From the NCBI RefSeq assembly GCF_024649945.1, contig NZ_JANKMS010000021.1:1-37455 (forward strand): a DNA stretch of 37,455 nt, given 5' to 3'. Source of the DNA: Flavobacterium panacis. Its GTDB lineage: Bacteria > Bacteroidota > Bacteroidia > Flavobacteriales > Flavobacteriaceae. The position numbers and the translations under genes are program-made. Below are positions 7,968 to 16,459 of this stretch, piece after piece; within the stretch, counting starts at the first letter, position 1; each line of letters opens with the position of its first letter. Below the pieces are notes generated by a model that was given only the letters and a program-made list of their open reading frames with translations, was not told the origin of the DNA and did not search any database.

Positions 7968-8220
7968 TTTGTTTATTAATTATTTGATTAGCAGCTATTT
8001 ATGTTGTTGTGTTGTAAAAATTGCAACCGATGGCTTGAAATATGAAAAATGCTAAAAACAGCTTACAAAGAAGTAGATTTTAGTACAATTTTACCCCGTA
8101 AAAAGGATGAATTTCACCTGCTAGCTTTTAACAAATATATTGTTTAATGTGTAATTTTGTTTTAATTTTTTTATGCATTTTGTTTATTTAAATAGCTAAA
8201 ATAATTTTTTATATAATTAA
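7968..8220. other. Divergent intergenic region, left part
   Basis: This non-coding stretch lies between the esterase (leftward) and exuT (rightward). A minus-strand TATATTTG (complement of 8132-8139) could be the esterase -7 element, but I see no matching -33 box. A distant resemblance to the LacI operator (around 8022-8035) has four mismatches and is not claimed. The rightward promoter is listed separately. Confidence 0.35.
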
Positions 8221-8265
8221 TTTGGATTCTAGAGATTTAAAACTATATTTGTGCAATCGATTACA
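8221..8265 (+). promoter_or_regulatory. exuT promoter with LacI-type operator
   Basis: TTTG at 8221-8224 and TATATTTG at 8244-8251 are 19 bp apart, a textbook Bacteroidota promoter. The palindrome TGCAATCGATTACA follows at once at 8252-8265, covering the expected start of transcription. The same arrangement occurs before kduI and before the first GH28 gene. Bound repressor there would block initiation. The leader to the ATG at 8375 is about 115 nt. Confidence 0.8.
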
Positions 8266-8374
8266 TTATTCGTTTCCGAAATTGCTAATTTGTTGATTTT
8301 AATATTTTTAGAAAGAAGTAAATATAGGCATTTCAGATGACCAAAAATTACAAAAACTATAATACCAACTTACT

Positions 8375-9841
8375 ATGAATCAAACCGAAAATGTTGCAGT
8401 AAATCAAAGCATTAAAACCACTGGAAAATACCGTTGGAGTATTTGTGCATTGTTATTTTTTGCAACTACAATCAATTACCTTGACAGACAAGTGCTTTCT
8501 TTAACATGGAGTGATTTTATCGCACCGGAATTTCACTGGACAAATAACGATTATGGAAATATTACAGCTTTATTCTCCATATTTTATGCAGTTTCGTTAT
8601 TATTTGCGGGAAGATTTGTGGATTGGCTAGATACTAAAAAAGGGTTTCTTTGGGCAATCGGAATTTGGTCTGTCGGAGCTTGTCTTCACGCTTTCTGTGG
8701 TATTGCAACTTCAGGAATTATTACAGGAGACTGGTTTGTAGGTTTTCATGGTTCAAAAGAAATAATTAGTACAATAAGCGATACTGCATTAGTAATCAAT
8801 GTAAGTGTTGCTTTATTTATTTTTGCACGTTTCGTTTTAGCTGTTGGGGAAGCAGGAAACTTTCCAGCGGCGATTAAGACTACAGCAGAATATTTTCCTA
8901 AAAAAGACAGAGCTTTTGCAACTAGTATTTTCAATGCAGGAGCAACAGTAGGAGCTTTGGCAGCGCCAATTACAATTCCGTTTATCGCCAAATCTTTTGG
9001 ATGGGAAATGTCGTTTATTATCATTGGTGCTTTGGGATTTGTCTGGATGGGATTCTGGATGTTTATGTATGATAAGCCGGAAAAGCATTCAAAAGTTACT
9101 CCAGAAGAATTAGCTTATATTCAACAAGATGATATTGCAGATAGTAAAATTGGTTTCAAACCAGAAGCTAAAGGTAAAGTGTCTTTAATGGATTGTTTTA
9201 AATACAAACAAACTTGGGCATTTGCTTTTGGTAAATTTATGACAGATGGTGTTTGGTGGTTTTTCTTATTCTGGACTCCAGCTTATTTAAGTTCTGTTTA
9301 TGGAATGGATTCTACAGAAGCGGCTCTTCCGTTATTTGTGCTGTACATGATTACATTATTGTCGATTATTGGAGGTTGGCTTCCAACTTATTTTGTAGAG
9401 AAAAAAGGAATGAATCCGTATGAAGGAAGAATGAGATCGATGTTGATTTTTGCATTTTTTCCATTGTTGGCGTTAGTAGCGCAACCATTAGGATATATTA
9501 GTTACTGGGTTCCAGTAATTATTATCGGTATTGCAGGAGCAGCGCACCAATCTTGGTCAGCAAATATTTTTACAACTGTGGGAGATATGTTTCCAAAGAA
9601 AGCAATTGCAACAATTACAGGAATTGGAGGTTTGGCAGGAGGCATCGGATCGACTTTGATTAACAAAGGGTCTGGAGTTTTGTTTGATTATGCAAAAGAT
9701 ACAAATATGGTCTTTATGGGATTCAAAGGAATTGAAGCAGGATATTTTATCATATTTTCTATTTGTGCAGTTTGTTATTTAACAGGCTGGATTGTAATGA
9801 AAACATTGGTTCCAAAATACAGTCCGATTACAGATCTTTAA
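8375..9841 (+). CDS. exuT: MFS hexuronate transporter 1
   Basis: 488 residues, with about twelve hydrophobic helices, of the anion:cation symporter branch of the major facilitator superfamily. Family marks seen: YRWSICALLFFATTINYLDRQ at the first helix, GEAGNFPAAIKTTAEYFPKKDRA after helix 4, and SANIFTTVGDMFPKKAIATITG near helix 10. It would import galacturonate, glucuronate or the unsaturated uronates across the inner membrane. Residues about 112-145 form an insertion between helices 3 and 4 that the paralogue downstream lacks. It is the first gene behind a LacI-type operator and 46 bp ahead of the second transporter, forming one operon. Confidence 0.92.
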   Translation: MNQTENVAVNQSIKTTGKYRWSICALLFFATTINYLDRQVLSLTWSDFIAPEFHWTNNDYGNITALFSIFYAVSLLFAGRFVDWLDTKKGFLWAIGIWSVGACLHAFCGIATSGIITGDWFVGFHGSKEIISTISDTALVINVSVALFIFARFVLAVGEAGNFPAAIKTTAEYFPKKDRAFATSIFNAGATVGALAAPITIPFIAKSFGWEMSFIIIGALGFVWMGFWMFMYDKPEKHSKVTPEELAYIQQDDIADSKIGFKPEAKGKVSLMDCFKYKQTWAFAFGKFMTDGVWWFFLFWTPAYLSSVYGMDSTEAALPLFVLYMITLLSIIGGWLPTYFVEKKGMNPYEGRMRSMLIFAFFPLLALVAQPLGYISYWVPVIIIGIAGAAHQSWSANIFTTVGDMFPKKAIATITGIGGLAGGIGSTLINKGSGVLFDYAKDTNMVFMGFKGIEAGYFIIFSICAVCYLTGWIVMKTLVPKYSPITDL

Positions 9842-9887
9842 AAAGATCTCTCAAAACTAACTAACCAACCTAAACCAAAACCGCATC

Positions 9888-11204
9888 ATGAACCAAGCTA
9901 ATGCAGCAATAGGAAAATACCGTTGGACTATTTGCAGTTTAGTCTTTTTTGCTACAACTGTCAATTATCTGGATAGGAATGTAATAAGTTACCTTAGGCC
10001 TTTTTTGGCACAAGCGTTTCATTGGACTCCAGAACAGGAGGTTATAGATTACTCTAATATCGAGTTGGCTTTTAAAATTGCATATGCACTCGGAATGCTG
10101 GTTGCTGGTGGGATTATTGATAAATTAGGAACGAAGTTAGGTTACGCAATTGCTACAGGATTATGGAGTTTGGCAGCAATTGGACATGCGTTAGCGACAG
10201 GAACAGGAGGCTTTTTAATTGCTCGTGTGTTTTTAGGAGTTACGGAGGCAGGAAACTTTCCAGCAGCTATTAAAGCTACAGCAGAATGGTTTCCACAGAA
10301 AGAAAGAGCTTTGGCAACAGGGATTTTTAATTCAGGAAGTAATATCGGAGCAATTATAGTTCCATTAACAGTTCCTTTTATTGCAGAAAATTATGGATGG
10401 CAATGGGCTTTCATTTTAACTGGAATTGTTGGTTTCATATGGCTTGCTTTGTGGTTTTTATTTTATGAAGTGCCTCAAAAACAGAAACGTCTGTCGCAAG
10501 CAGAATTAGAGTATATTACTTCTGATAAAGTTGATGAAATAATAGAAGAATCAAAAGAAAAAGTTTCTTGGATTAAATTATTGTCATTCCGTCAAACTTG
10601 GGCTTTTGCAATCGGAAAATTGTTAACAGATCCGGTTTGGTGGTTTTATTTATTCTGGTTACCTGATTTTTTAATGAAACAATATAAACTTACGGCAACA
10701 GGAATTATCTGGCCTTGTGCACTGGTTTATATGATTGGAAGTATTGGAAGTATTGGCGGAGGCTGGCTTCCGTTAAAATTGATAAATAATAATTGGCCTG
10801 CTTACAAAGCTCGTAAAACAAGTATGCTGCTTTATGCTTTTGCTGTTCTACCGGTTTTATTTGCACAACAGCTCGGAACCATTAATATTTGGTTTGCAAT
10901 TTTAGTAATTGGTTTGGCTGTTTCGGCTCATCAGGCATGGAGCGCTAATATCTTTACAACAGTATCAGATATGTTTCCTAAAAAGGCAACGGCATCGGTT
11001 ACAGGATTGGGAGGGATGTTTGGAGCATTAGGAGGAATTTTATTAACCTTATTAGTTCAAAAAAACATGTTTGTTTACTATACTAAATTGGGTAAAGTAG
11101 AAACAGGTTATTTTATTATGTTCTGTATTTGTGGAGCTTCGTATTTATTGGCTTGGCTGATAATGCATTTGTTGGTTCCGCGAATGAAAAAGGTTGATTT
11201 ATAA
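9888..11204 (+). CDS. exuT: MFS hexuronate transporter 2
   Basis: A 438-residue paralogue of the upstream transporter, sharing the NYLDR helix-1 motif, EAGNFPAAIKATAEWFPQKERA and ANIFTTVSDMFPKKATASVTG. Its length is normal for the ExuT family. Two adjacent transporters fit import of two related products of pectin breakdown, saturated galacturonate and the 4-deoxy unsaturated uronate (or its 5-keto form), but the sequence does not say which carries which. The gene is probably co-transcribed with transporter 1. A new operator-controlled promoter follows it before kduI. Confidence 0.92.
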   Translation: MNQANAAIGKYRWTICSLVFFATTVNYLDRNVISYLRPFLAQAFHWTPEQEVIDYSNIELAFKIAYALGMLVAGGIIDKLGTKLGYAIATGLWSLAAIGHALATGTGGFLIARVFLGVTEAGNFPAAIKATAEWFPQKERALATGIFNSGSNIGAIIVPLTVPFIAENYGWQWAFILTGIVGFIWLALWFLFYEVPQKQKRLSQAELEYITSDKVDEIIEESKEKVSWIKLLSFRQTWAFAIGKLLTDPVWWFYLFWLPDFLMKQYKLTATGIIWPCALVYMIGSIGSIGGGWLPLKLINNNWPAYKARKTSMLLYAFAVLPVLFAQQLGTINIWFAILVIGLAVSAHQAWSANIFTTVSDMFPKKATASVTGLGGMFGALGGILLTLLVQKNMFVYYTKLGKVETGYFIMFCICGASYLLAWLIMHLLVPRMKKVDL

Positions 11205-11244
11205 AGAAAAATGGACAGAATTGAAATATTTTTTTCGTTTCAAT

Positions 11245-11289
11245 TATGCTATTTAAATATAAAAATATAATTTTGTGCAATCGATTACA
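11245..11289 (+). promoter_or_regulatory. kduI promoter with LacI-type operator
   Basis: TATG at 11245-11248 (near TTTG) and TAATTTTG at 11268-11275 are 19 bp apart. The palindrome TGCAATCGATTACA follows without a gap at 11276-11289, identical to the exuT operator. The ATG at 11303 is only 13 bp further on, so the mRNA leader must be very short (about 20 nt). Confidence 0.8.
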
Positions 11290-11302
11290 TTAATTTAAAA
11301 TT

Positions 11303-12142
11303 ATGACAAAATATAGTTCAAGATACGCGTCAAGCCCAGAAGCTGTTAAAAAATATGATACACAGCAATTGAGAGAAGAATTCTTAATTGATGACTTAAT
11401 GCAGGAAGATGAAGTAGTGTTGGTTTATTCTCATTACGACAGATATATTGCAGGTTCTGCAGTTCCAGTAAAGGGTGATTTGGTTTTAGAAACAATCGAT
11501 CCGCTTAAAGCGCCTTATTTTTTAGAGCGTAGAGAGTTGGGGATTATCAATGTTGGAGGAAGTGGTTCTGTTGTAGTTGAAGGAACTTCTTATGAGTTAG
11601 GTTTTAAAGATGCTTTGTATATCGGAGCTGGAAATAAAGAAGTGGTTTTTAAAAGTGATGATAAAAACAATCCAGCTAAATTCTATTTAAACTCAGCTCC
11701 AGCTCATACAACTTATCCAACTAAAAAAGTAAGTTTAGCTGAAGCTAATAAATTACAGTTAGGAACAATGGAAACGGCAAATCACCGTACCGTTAACCAA
11801 ATGATTATTGGAAGCGTGGTTACAACTTGCCAATTACAGATGGGAATGACTGAATTGAAACCAGGAAGTGTTTGGAATACAATGCCAGCTCACGTTCACG
11901 ATCGTAGAATGGAGGTTTATTTCTATTTGGATATTCCGCAAGATCAGGCGGTTTGTCATTTTATGGGACAACCACAAGAAACAAGACATATCTGGATGAA
12001 TAATCATCAGGCAGTTATTTCTCCACCTTGGTCTATTCACTCTGGTTCAGGAACTAGTAATTATACTTTTATCTGGGGAATGGCTGGTGAAAACTTAGAT
12101 TACGGAGATATGGATGTTTGTAAAATCACTGATTTAAGATAA
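11303..12142 (+). CDS. kduI: 5-dehydro-4-deoxy-D-glucuronate isomerase
   Basis: 279 residues, the standard KduI length. It isomerises 5-keto-4-deoxyuronate, formed spontaneously from unsaturated galacturonate, to 2,5-diketo-3-deoxygluconate in the cytoplasm. The cupin metal site is intact: His197 and His199 in PAHVHDRRMEVYF, Glu204, and His246 in SIHSGSG, which match the zinc ligands of the E. coli enzyme shifted by one. The gene heads an operon driven by its own LacI-type operator. Only one base separates its stop codon from kduD. It takes the product released by the GH105 enzymes encoded downstream. Confidence 0.97.
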   Translation: MTKYSSRYASSPEAVKKYDTQQLREEFLIDDLMQEDEVVLVYSHYDRYIAGSAVPVKGDLVLETIDPLKAPYFLERRELGIINVGGSGSVVVEGTSYELGFKDALYIGAGNKEVVFKSDDKNNPAKFYLNSAPAHTTYPTKKVSLAEANKLQLGTMETANHRTVNQMIIGSVVTTCQLQMGMTELKPGSVWNTMPAHVHDRRMEVYFYLDIPQDQAVCHFMGQPQETRHIWMNNHQAVISPPWSIHSGSGTSNYTFIWGMAGENLDYGDMDVCKITDLR

Positions 12143-12143
12143 G

Positions 12144-12935
12144 ATGACGAATTTATTTGATATAAAAGGAAAAGTTGCCCTTATCACAGGAAGTACACAT
12201 GGACTGGGAATGGCAATGGCAAAAGGTTTAGGTCAGGCGGGTGCAACGATTGTTGTAAACGGAAATTCTTCTCAAGAAAAAATTGATATTGCTGTAGCAG
12301 AATTAAAAGCTGAAGGAATCAATGCTGTTGGTTACAAATTTAATGTAACAGAAGAGCAAGAAGTAAAAACAGCGGTTCAAAAAATCGAAAGCGAAGTAGG
12401 TCCAATTGATATCTTAATCAACAATGCTGGAATTATCAAAAGAATTCCATTGTTAGATATGGAAGTTTCAGATTTCAGAGAAGTAGTTGATATTGATTTA
12501 GTAAGTCCGTTTATCGTTTCTAAGCACGTTGCAAAAGGAATGATCGAAAGAAGACAAGGAAAAATCATTAATATTTGTTCTATGATGAGTGAGTTGGGTA
12601 GAAGTACTGTTTCTGCTTATGCTGCTGCAAAAGGCGGTTTGAAAATGCTTACTAAAAATATGGCAACAGAATGGGCAAAATACAATGTTCAAATCAACGG
12701 AATTGGTCCTGGATATTTTGCAACAGAACAAACAAAACCAATTAGAGTTGACGGGCATCCGTTTAATGATTTTATCATTAGCAGAACGCCAGCGGCTAAA
12801 TGGGGAGATCCTGGTGATTTAGCTGGAGCAGCGATATTTTTATCATCAAAAGCGAGTGATTTTGTAAACGGTCACATTTTGTATGTTGATGGAGGGATTC
12901 TTGCAACAATCGGAAAACCTTCAAACGAAGAATAA
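12144..12935 (+). CDS. kduD: 2-dehydro-3-deoxy-D-gluconate 5-dehydrogenase
   Basis: 263-residue classical short-chain dehydrogenase. The nucleotide-binding loop TGSTHGLG, NNAGI, and catalytic Ser146, Tyr159 and Lys163 (YAAAK) are present. It reduces 2,5-diketo-3-deoxygluconate with NAD(P)H to 2-keto-3-deoxygluconate (KDG), the point where the unsaturated and saturated uronate branches meet. The ATG is one base after the kduI stop, so translation is likely coupled. Neighbouring kduI and kdgK remove most of the doubt that otherwise attaches to single SDR enzymes. Confidence 0.95.
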   Translation: MTNLFDIKGKVALITGSTHGLGMAMAKGLGQAGATIVVNGNSSQEKIDIAVAELKAEGINAVGYKFNVTEEQEVKTAVQKIESEVGPIDILINNAGIIKRIPLLDMEVSDFREVVDIDLVSPFIVSKHVAKGMIERRQGKIINICSMMSELGRSTVSAYAAAKGGLKMLTKNMATEWAKYNVQINGIGPGYFATEQTKPIRVDGHPFNDFIISRTPAAKWGDPGDLAGAAIFLSSKASDFVNGHILYVDGGILATIGKPSNEE

Positions 12936-12959
12936 TTTTCAAATAATATTTAAAAAGAC

Positions 12960-14360
12960 ATGAGCCAGACATTCATAAACGATAATTTTTTATTAGAAAA
13001 TAAATATGCTGAAGAGTTGTATCATAATTACTCTAAAAATCAGCCAATCATAGATTACCACAATCACTTAAATCCACAATTTATTGCCGAAGATAAAATC
13101 TTTGATAATATTACTCAAGTTTGGATTAATGGTGACCACTACAAATGGCGTGCAATGCGTACATTAGGGATCAACGAGCAGTTTGTTACAGGAAATGGTT
13201 CAGATAAAGATAAATTTATAAACTGGGCAAAAACGGTTCCGTACACGATGCGTAATCCATTGTACCACTGGACACATTTAGAATTAGCTCGTTATTTTGA
13301 TATTTATGATCTATTGAATGAGAAATCGGCAGAGAAAATCTATATCGAAACCACTGAGAAAATCAATTCTCAAGCGTACAGCACGCAAAACCTTCTTAAA
13401 AAAGTAAACGCTGAATTAGTTTGTACTACAGAAGATCCGATTGATTCTTTAGAATTTCACCAAAAATTCGCAAGCAACTCGACTGGAATCAAGATGAGTA
13501 CGGCTTTCAGACCTGATAAAGCCATCTTAATTGCTAATGATGGATATAATGCATATCTGGACACATTAGGGGATGTGTCCGGAGTTGCAATTAATACTTA
13601 TGCTGATTTACAAACAGCATTAAGAAACAGAATTGAATTCTTTAATGCAAACGGATGTAAATTAAGTGATCACGGTTTAGATCAAATCTATTTTGAAGAA
13701 TTTACAGAATCAGAAGTGGCTTCAATTTTCAAAAAGAAAAGAGAAAACAGAATCATTTCTCCAGAAGAAGCTTTAAAATTCCAAAGTGCTGTTTTATTGT
13801 TCTTAACTGAGACTTATCATGAATTTGGATGGGTACAGCAGTTTCACTTAGGTGCATTGCGTAACAATAATGCACGTATGCATAGAATCTTAGGGCCAGA
13901 TACAGGATGGGATTCTATTGGAGATTATCCACAAGCACAAAAATTATCAGGCTTTTTAAATGCCTTGGATAGTAAAGATAAATTGACTAAAACGATTATC
14001 TACAACTTGAATCCTGCTGATAACGAAGTTATGGCAACAATGATTGGAAACTTCAACGACGGAAGCGTTCGCGGAAAAGTACAATTCGGTTCAGGATGGT
14101 GGTTCTTAGATCAAAAAGATGGAATGACTAAACAATTGAATGCACTTTCTAACATGGGCTTAATTAGCTGTTTCGTTGGAATGTTAACAGATTCAAGAAG
14201 TTTCTTATCATTCCCAAGACACGAATATTTCAGACGTATTTTATGTAATCTTCTTGGAGACGAAATCAAAAGAGGAGAATTACCAAATGATATGGAATGG
14301 ATTGGAAAATTAGTTTCTGATATTTCATACAACAACGCAAAAGAGTATTTCAAATTCTAA
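12960..14360 (+). CDS. uxaC: Glucuronate/galacturonate isomerase
   Basis: 466 residues, the normal size for UxaC of the amidohydrolase fold. It converts D-galacturonate to D-tagaturonate (and D-glucuronate to D-fructuronate). Visible marks are the N-terminal metal-binding DYHNHLNPQFIAEDK, GIKMSTAFRPDKA mid-chain, FHLGALRNNNARMHR, and SCFVGMLTDSRSFLSFPRHEYFRR near the C-terminus. It follows kduD by 24 bp in the same operon. With uxaB and uxaA further down, this gives the complete isomerase route for galacturonate. Confidence 0.96.
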   Translation: MSQTFINDNFLLENKYAEELYHNYSKNQPIIDYHNHLNPQFIAEDKIFDNITQVWINGDHYKWRAMRTLGINEQFVTGNGSDKDKFINWAKTVPYTMRNPLYHWTHLELARYFDIYDLLNEKSAEKIYIETTEKINSQAYSTQNLLKKVNAELVCTTEDPIDSLEFHQKFASNSTGIKMSTAFRPDKAILIANDGYNAYLDTLGDVSGVAINTYADLQTALRNRIEFFNANGCKLSDHGLDQIYFEEFTESEVASIFKKKRENRIISPEEALKFQSAVLLFLTETYHEFGWVQQFHLGALRNNNARMHRILGPDTGWDSIGDYPQAQKLSGFLNALDSKDKLTKTIIYNLNPADNEVMATMIGNFNDGSVRGKVQFGSGWWFLDQKDGMTKQLNALSNMGLISCFVGMLTDSRSFLSFPRHEYFRRILCNLLGDEIKRGELPNDMEWIGKLVSDISYNNAKEYFKF

Positions 14361-14368
14361 TTTTTTTA

Positions 14369-14516
14369 ACCATTAAGGCATTAAGAAAATTAAATTTTTG
14401 GTTTAAATAGTTACTTAATAATAGAAAGATAATTAAGCGAGTTTGCTTAATAAACTTAACCTTTAATCGCAAAGAAAACATAAAGTTAAACTTAATTTTC
14501 TTCATGCCTTAATGGT
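14369..14516. repeat. Intergenic inverted-repeat element
   Basis: Bases 14369-14393 are the reverse complement of 14492-14516 with one mismatch in 25. The arms enclose about 98 bp containing an inner stem (ttaagc / gcttaa near 14432-14449) and a cgcaaag word. The right arm contains an in-frame ATG (14512) upstream of kdgK. The element resembles non-coding repeat cassettes found between Flavobacterium genes. In RNA it would form a large stem between uxaC and kdgK, perhaps affecting decay or relative expression. Confidence 0.7.
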
Positions 14517-14535
14517 AAAAATAAAAATAAAAGAA

Positions 14536-15558
14536 ATGAGTAGAGTAGTTGCATTTGGAGAAATCATGCTTCGTCTTTCGACGGAGAGACATTTACGTTT
14601 TTCACAATCTACAGCATTTGGTGCTACGTATGGAGGTGGGGAATTTAATGTCTGTGTTTCTTTAGCAAATTATGGAATCAACGCTGAATTTGTATCCAGA
14701 TTACCTGAAAACGAAATTGGTTTTTCCGCATTAAAAGAAATGCGAAAAATGAATGTCGAATCTAAAAACATGGTTTATGGAGGAGAACGTTTAGGAATCT
14801 ATTTCTTAGAAACTGGTGCAGGAACTCGTGGAAGTAATGTAGTTTATGATCGCGCGCACAGTGCTATGTCAACCATCCAAAAAGGAATGGTGGATTGGGA
14901 AAAAGTTTTGGAAGGGGCTGAATGGTTTCACTGGAGTGGAATTACACCAGCAATTTCGGAAAGTGCGGCAGAAGCCTGTTTAGAAGCTATTAAAGTAGCT
15001 CATAAATTAGGAGTTAAAATCTCATGCGATTTGAATTATAGATCAAAACTTTGGCAGTACGGAAAAACACCAAGCGAAGTAATGCCGGAAATGCTAAAAT
15101 ACAGCAATGTGATTTTAGGAGATATTGATACGGCTTATTTTATGTTGGGAATTCCAAAAGTAAATCCGAACTATCAGGACGAAAAATCACTTCCAACAGT
15201 TTATAATAAATTATTTGAATTGATTCCAAATCTTCAGATTGCTGCAACAACACTTCGTTATTCTGTAAGTGCATCACACCAAAGAATTGGTGGAATTTTA
15301 TATGACGGAAAAGCGGTTCACAGTGCAGCCGTTAAAGAAGTTACTCCGGTTGTAGACCGCGTAGGAAGTGGCGATGCTTTTATGGGAGGATTAATTTATG
15401 GTTTATTAGAATATCAAAACAACAACCAAAGAGCATTAGATTTTGCAGTTGCGGCTTGTTGTTTAAAACATACTATTGCTGGAGATTATAACTTGGTTAC
15501 TTTAAAAGAAGTGGAGAATATGATTGATGGTGATGGTTCTGCATTAGTATCAAGATAA
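14536..15558 (+). CDS. kdgK: 2-keto-3-deoxygluconate kinase
   Basis: 340 residues from the ATG at 14536. An in-frame ATG at 14512 would add eight Lys/Ile residues encoded by the arm of an intergenic repeat, so I prefer the later start (MSRVVAFGE). It is a PfkB-family sugar kinase: the N-terminal GEIMLRLS, GGGEFNVCVSLANYG, and the catalytic loop DRVGSGDAFMGG with the general base Asp280. It phosphorylates KDG to 2-keto-3-deoxy-6-phosphogluconate in the cytoplasm. It lies 11 bp before the aldolase gene, which uses its product. Confidence 0.95.
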   Translation: MSRVVAFGEIMLRLSTERHLRFSQSTAFGATYGGGEFNVCVSLANYGINAEFVSRLPENEIGFSALKEMRKMNVESKNMVYGGERLGIYFLETGAGTRGSNVVYDRAHSAMSTIQKGMVDWEKVLEGAEWFHWSGITPAISESAAEACLEAIKVAHKLGVKISCDLNYRSKLWQYGKTPSEVMPEMLKYSNVILGDIDTAYFMLGIPKVNPNYQDEKSLPTVYNKLFELIPNLQIAATTLRYSVSASHQRIGGILYDGKAVHSAAVKEVTPVVDRVGSGDAFMGGLIYGLLEYQNNNQRALDFAVAACCLKHTIAGDYNLVTLKEVENMIDGDGSALVSR

Positions 15559-15569
15559 TAAAAATAGAA

Positions 15570-16238
15570 ATGGCAAAATATTCAAGAATTGAAGTAGCTC
15601 AAACAATGAAAGATAACGGAATGGTTCCTTTATTTTTTCATTCGGATATCGAGTTAAGTAAAAAAGTTTTAAAAGCGTGTTATGATGGTGGTTCCAGATT
15701 GATGGAATTTACAAGCAGAGGTGATTTTGCACATGAAGTTTTTGGAGCTTTAAACAAGTATGCTTTAGCAGAGCTTCCAGGAATGATTCTAGGAGTGGGG
15801 TCTATAACAGATGCGGCTTCGGCTTCTTTGTACATGAGTTTGGGAGCAAATTTTATTGTAACACCAGTTTTTAGAGAAGATATAGCTATAGCTTGTAACC
15901 GTAGAAAAGTATTATGGTCACCAGGTTGTGGTACTTTAAGCGAAATTGCAAGAGCAGAAGAATTGGGTTGTGAAATAGTAAAATTATTCCCTGCCGATAC
16001 TTACGGTCCAGAATTTATTAAAGCGATAAAAGGACCTTGCCCTTGGACGAACATTATGCCGACTGGAGGTGTTTATCCAACGGTAGAAAGTTTGAGTTCA
16101 TGGTTGAATGCTGGAGCGACTTGTGTTGGTTTAGGTTCGCAATTAATCTCAAAAGATATATTAGACAATAAAGACTTCGACGGACTTACTTCAAAAGTGA
16201 AACAAGTTCTTGATATTATAAAAGATATAAGAAAATAA
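15570..16238 (+). CDS. kdgA: KDPG aldolase
   Basis: 222-residue class I aldolase of the KDPG/KHG family (also called eda). It splits 2-keto-3-deoxy-6-phosphogluconate into pyruvate and glyceraldehyde-3-phosphate. The Schiff-base lysine is Lys138 in EIVKLFPAD, the catalytic acid/base is Glu46 in MEFTSRGD, and the phosphate-binding motif is MPTGGVYPT. The length is slightly above the roughly 213 of the E. coli enzyme. It is co-transcribed with kdgK and ends the lower half of the pathway. Confidence 0.96.
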   Translation: MAKYSRIEVAQTMKDNGMVPLFFHSDIELSKKVLKACYDGGSRLMEFTSRGDFAHEVFGALNKYALAELPGMILGVGSITDAASASLYMSLGANFIVTPVFREDIAIACNRRKVLWSPGCGTLSEIARAEELGCEIVKLFPADTYGPEFIKAIKGPCPWTNIMPTGGVYPTVESLSSWLNAGATCVGLGSQLISKDILDNKDFDGLTSKVKQVLDIIKDIRK

Positions 16239-16296
16239 ATTAAGGGGTAATCATGCCAACTCCTTATTTTATAAGTTTTTTTTAGATTTTTAGAGA

Positions 16297-16388
16297 TTGT
16301 AATTGAACATTACGCTTGAAAAATTTGGTCTGCCATTCCTCACAGCGGGCTTTGTTTTACTCAATCGGGTGTAATGTTTCATTTACAA
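16297..16388. repeat. Inverted repeat in the kdgA-uxaB gap
   Basis: TTGTAATTGAACATTAC (16297-16313) is nearly the reverse complement of 16371-16388, with one substitution and one inserted base. The arms enclose 57 bp of comparatively GC-rich sequence (tggtctgccattcctcac and cagcgggctttg). No T-tract follows, so it is not a simple terminator. The whole 185-bp gap looks like a mobile-repeat or processing element inserted in the operon. Confidence 0.55.
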
Positions 16389-16459
16389 TTTAAAAGGTAG
16401 GAATGAAGAAATAAGGTTTATAAATGGTTATTTATAACACAACTAACTTAGAATTCAAA

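Noticed and set aside
8022..8035. Possible LacI operator before the leftward esterase
   Set aside because: TGCAACCGATGGCT differs at four of fourteen positions from the consensus and is not at a recognisable promoter.
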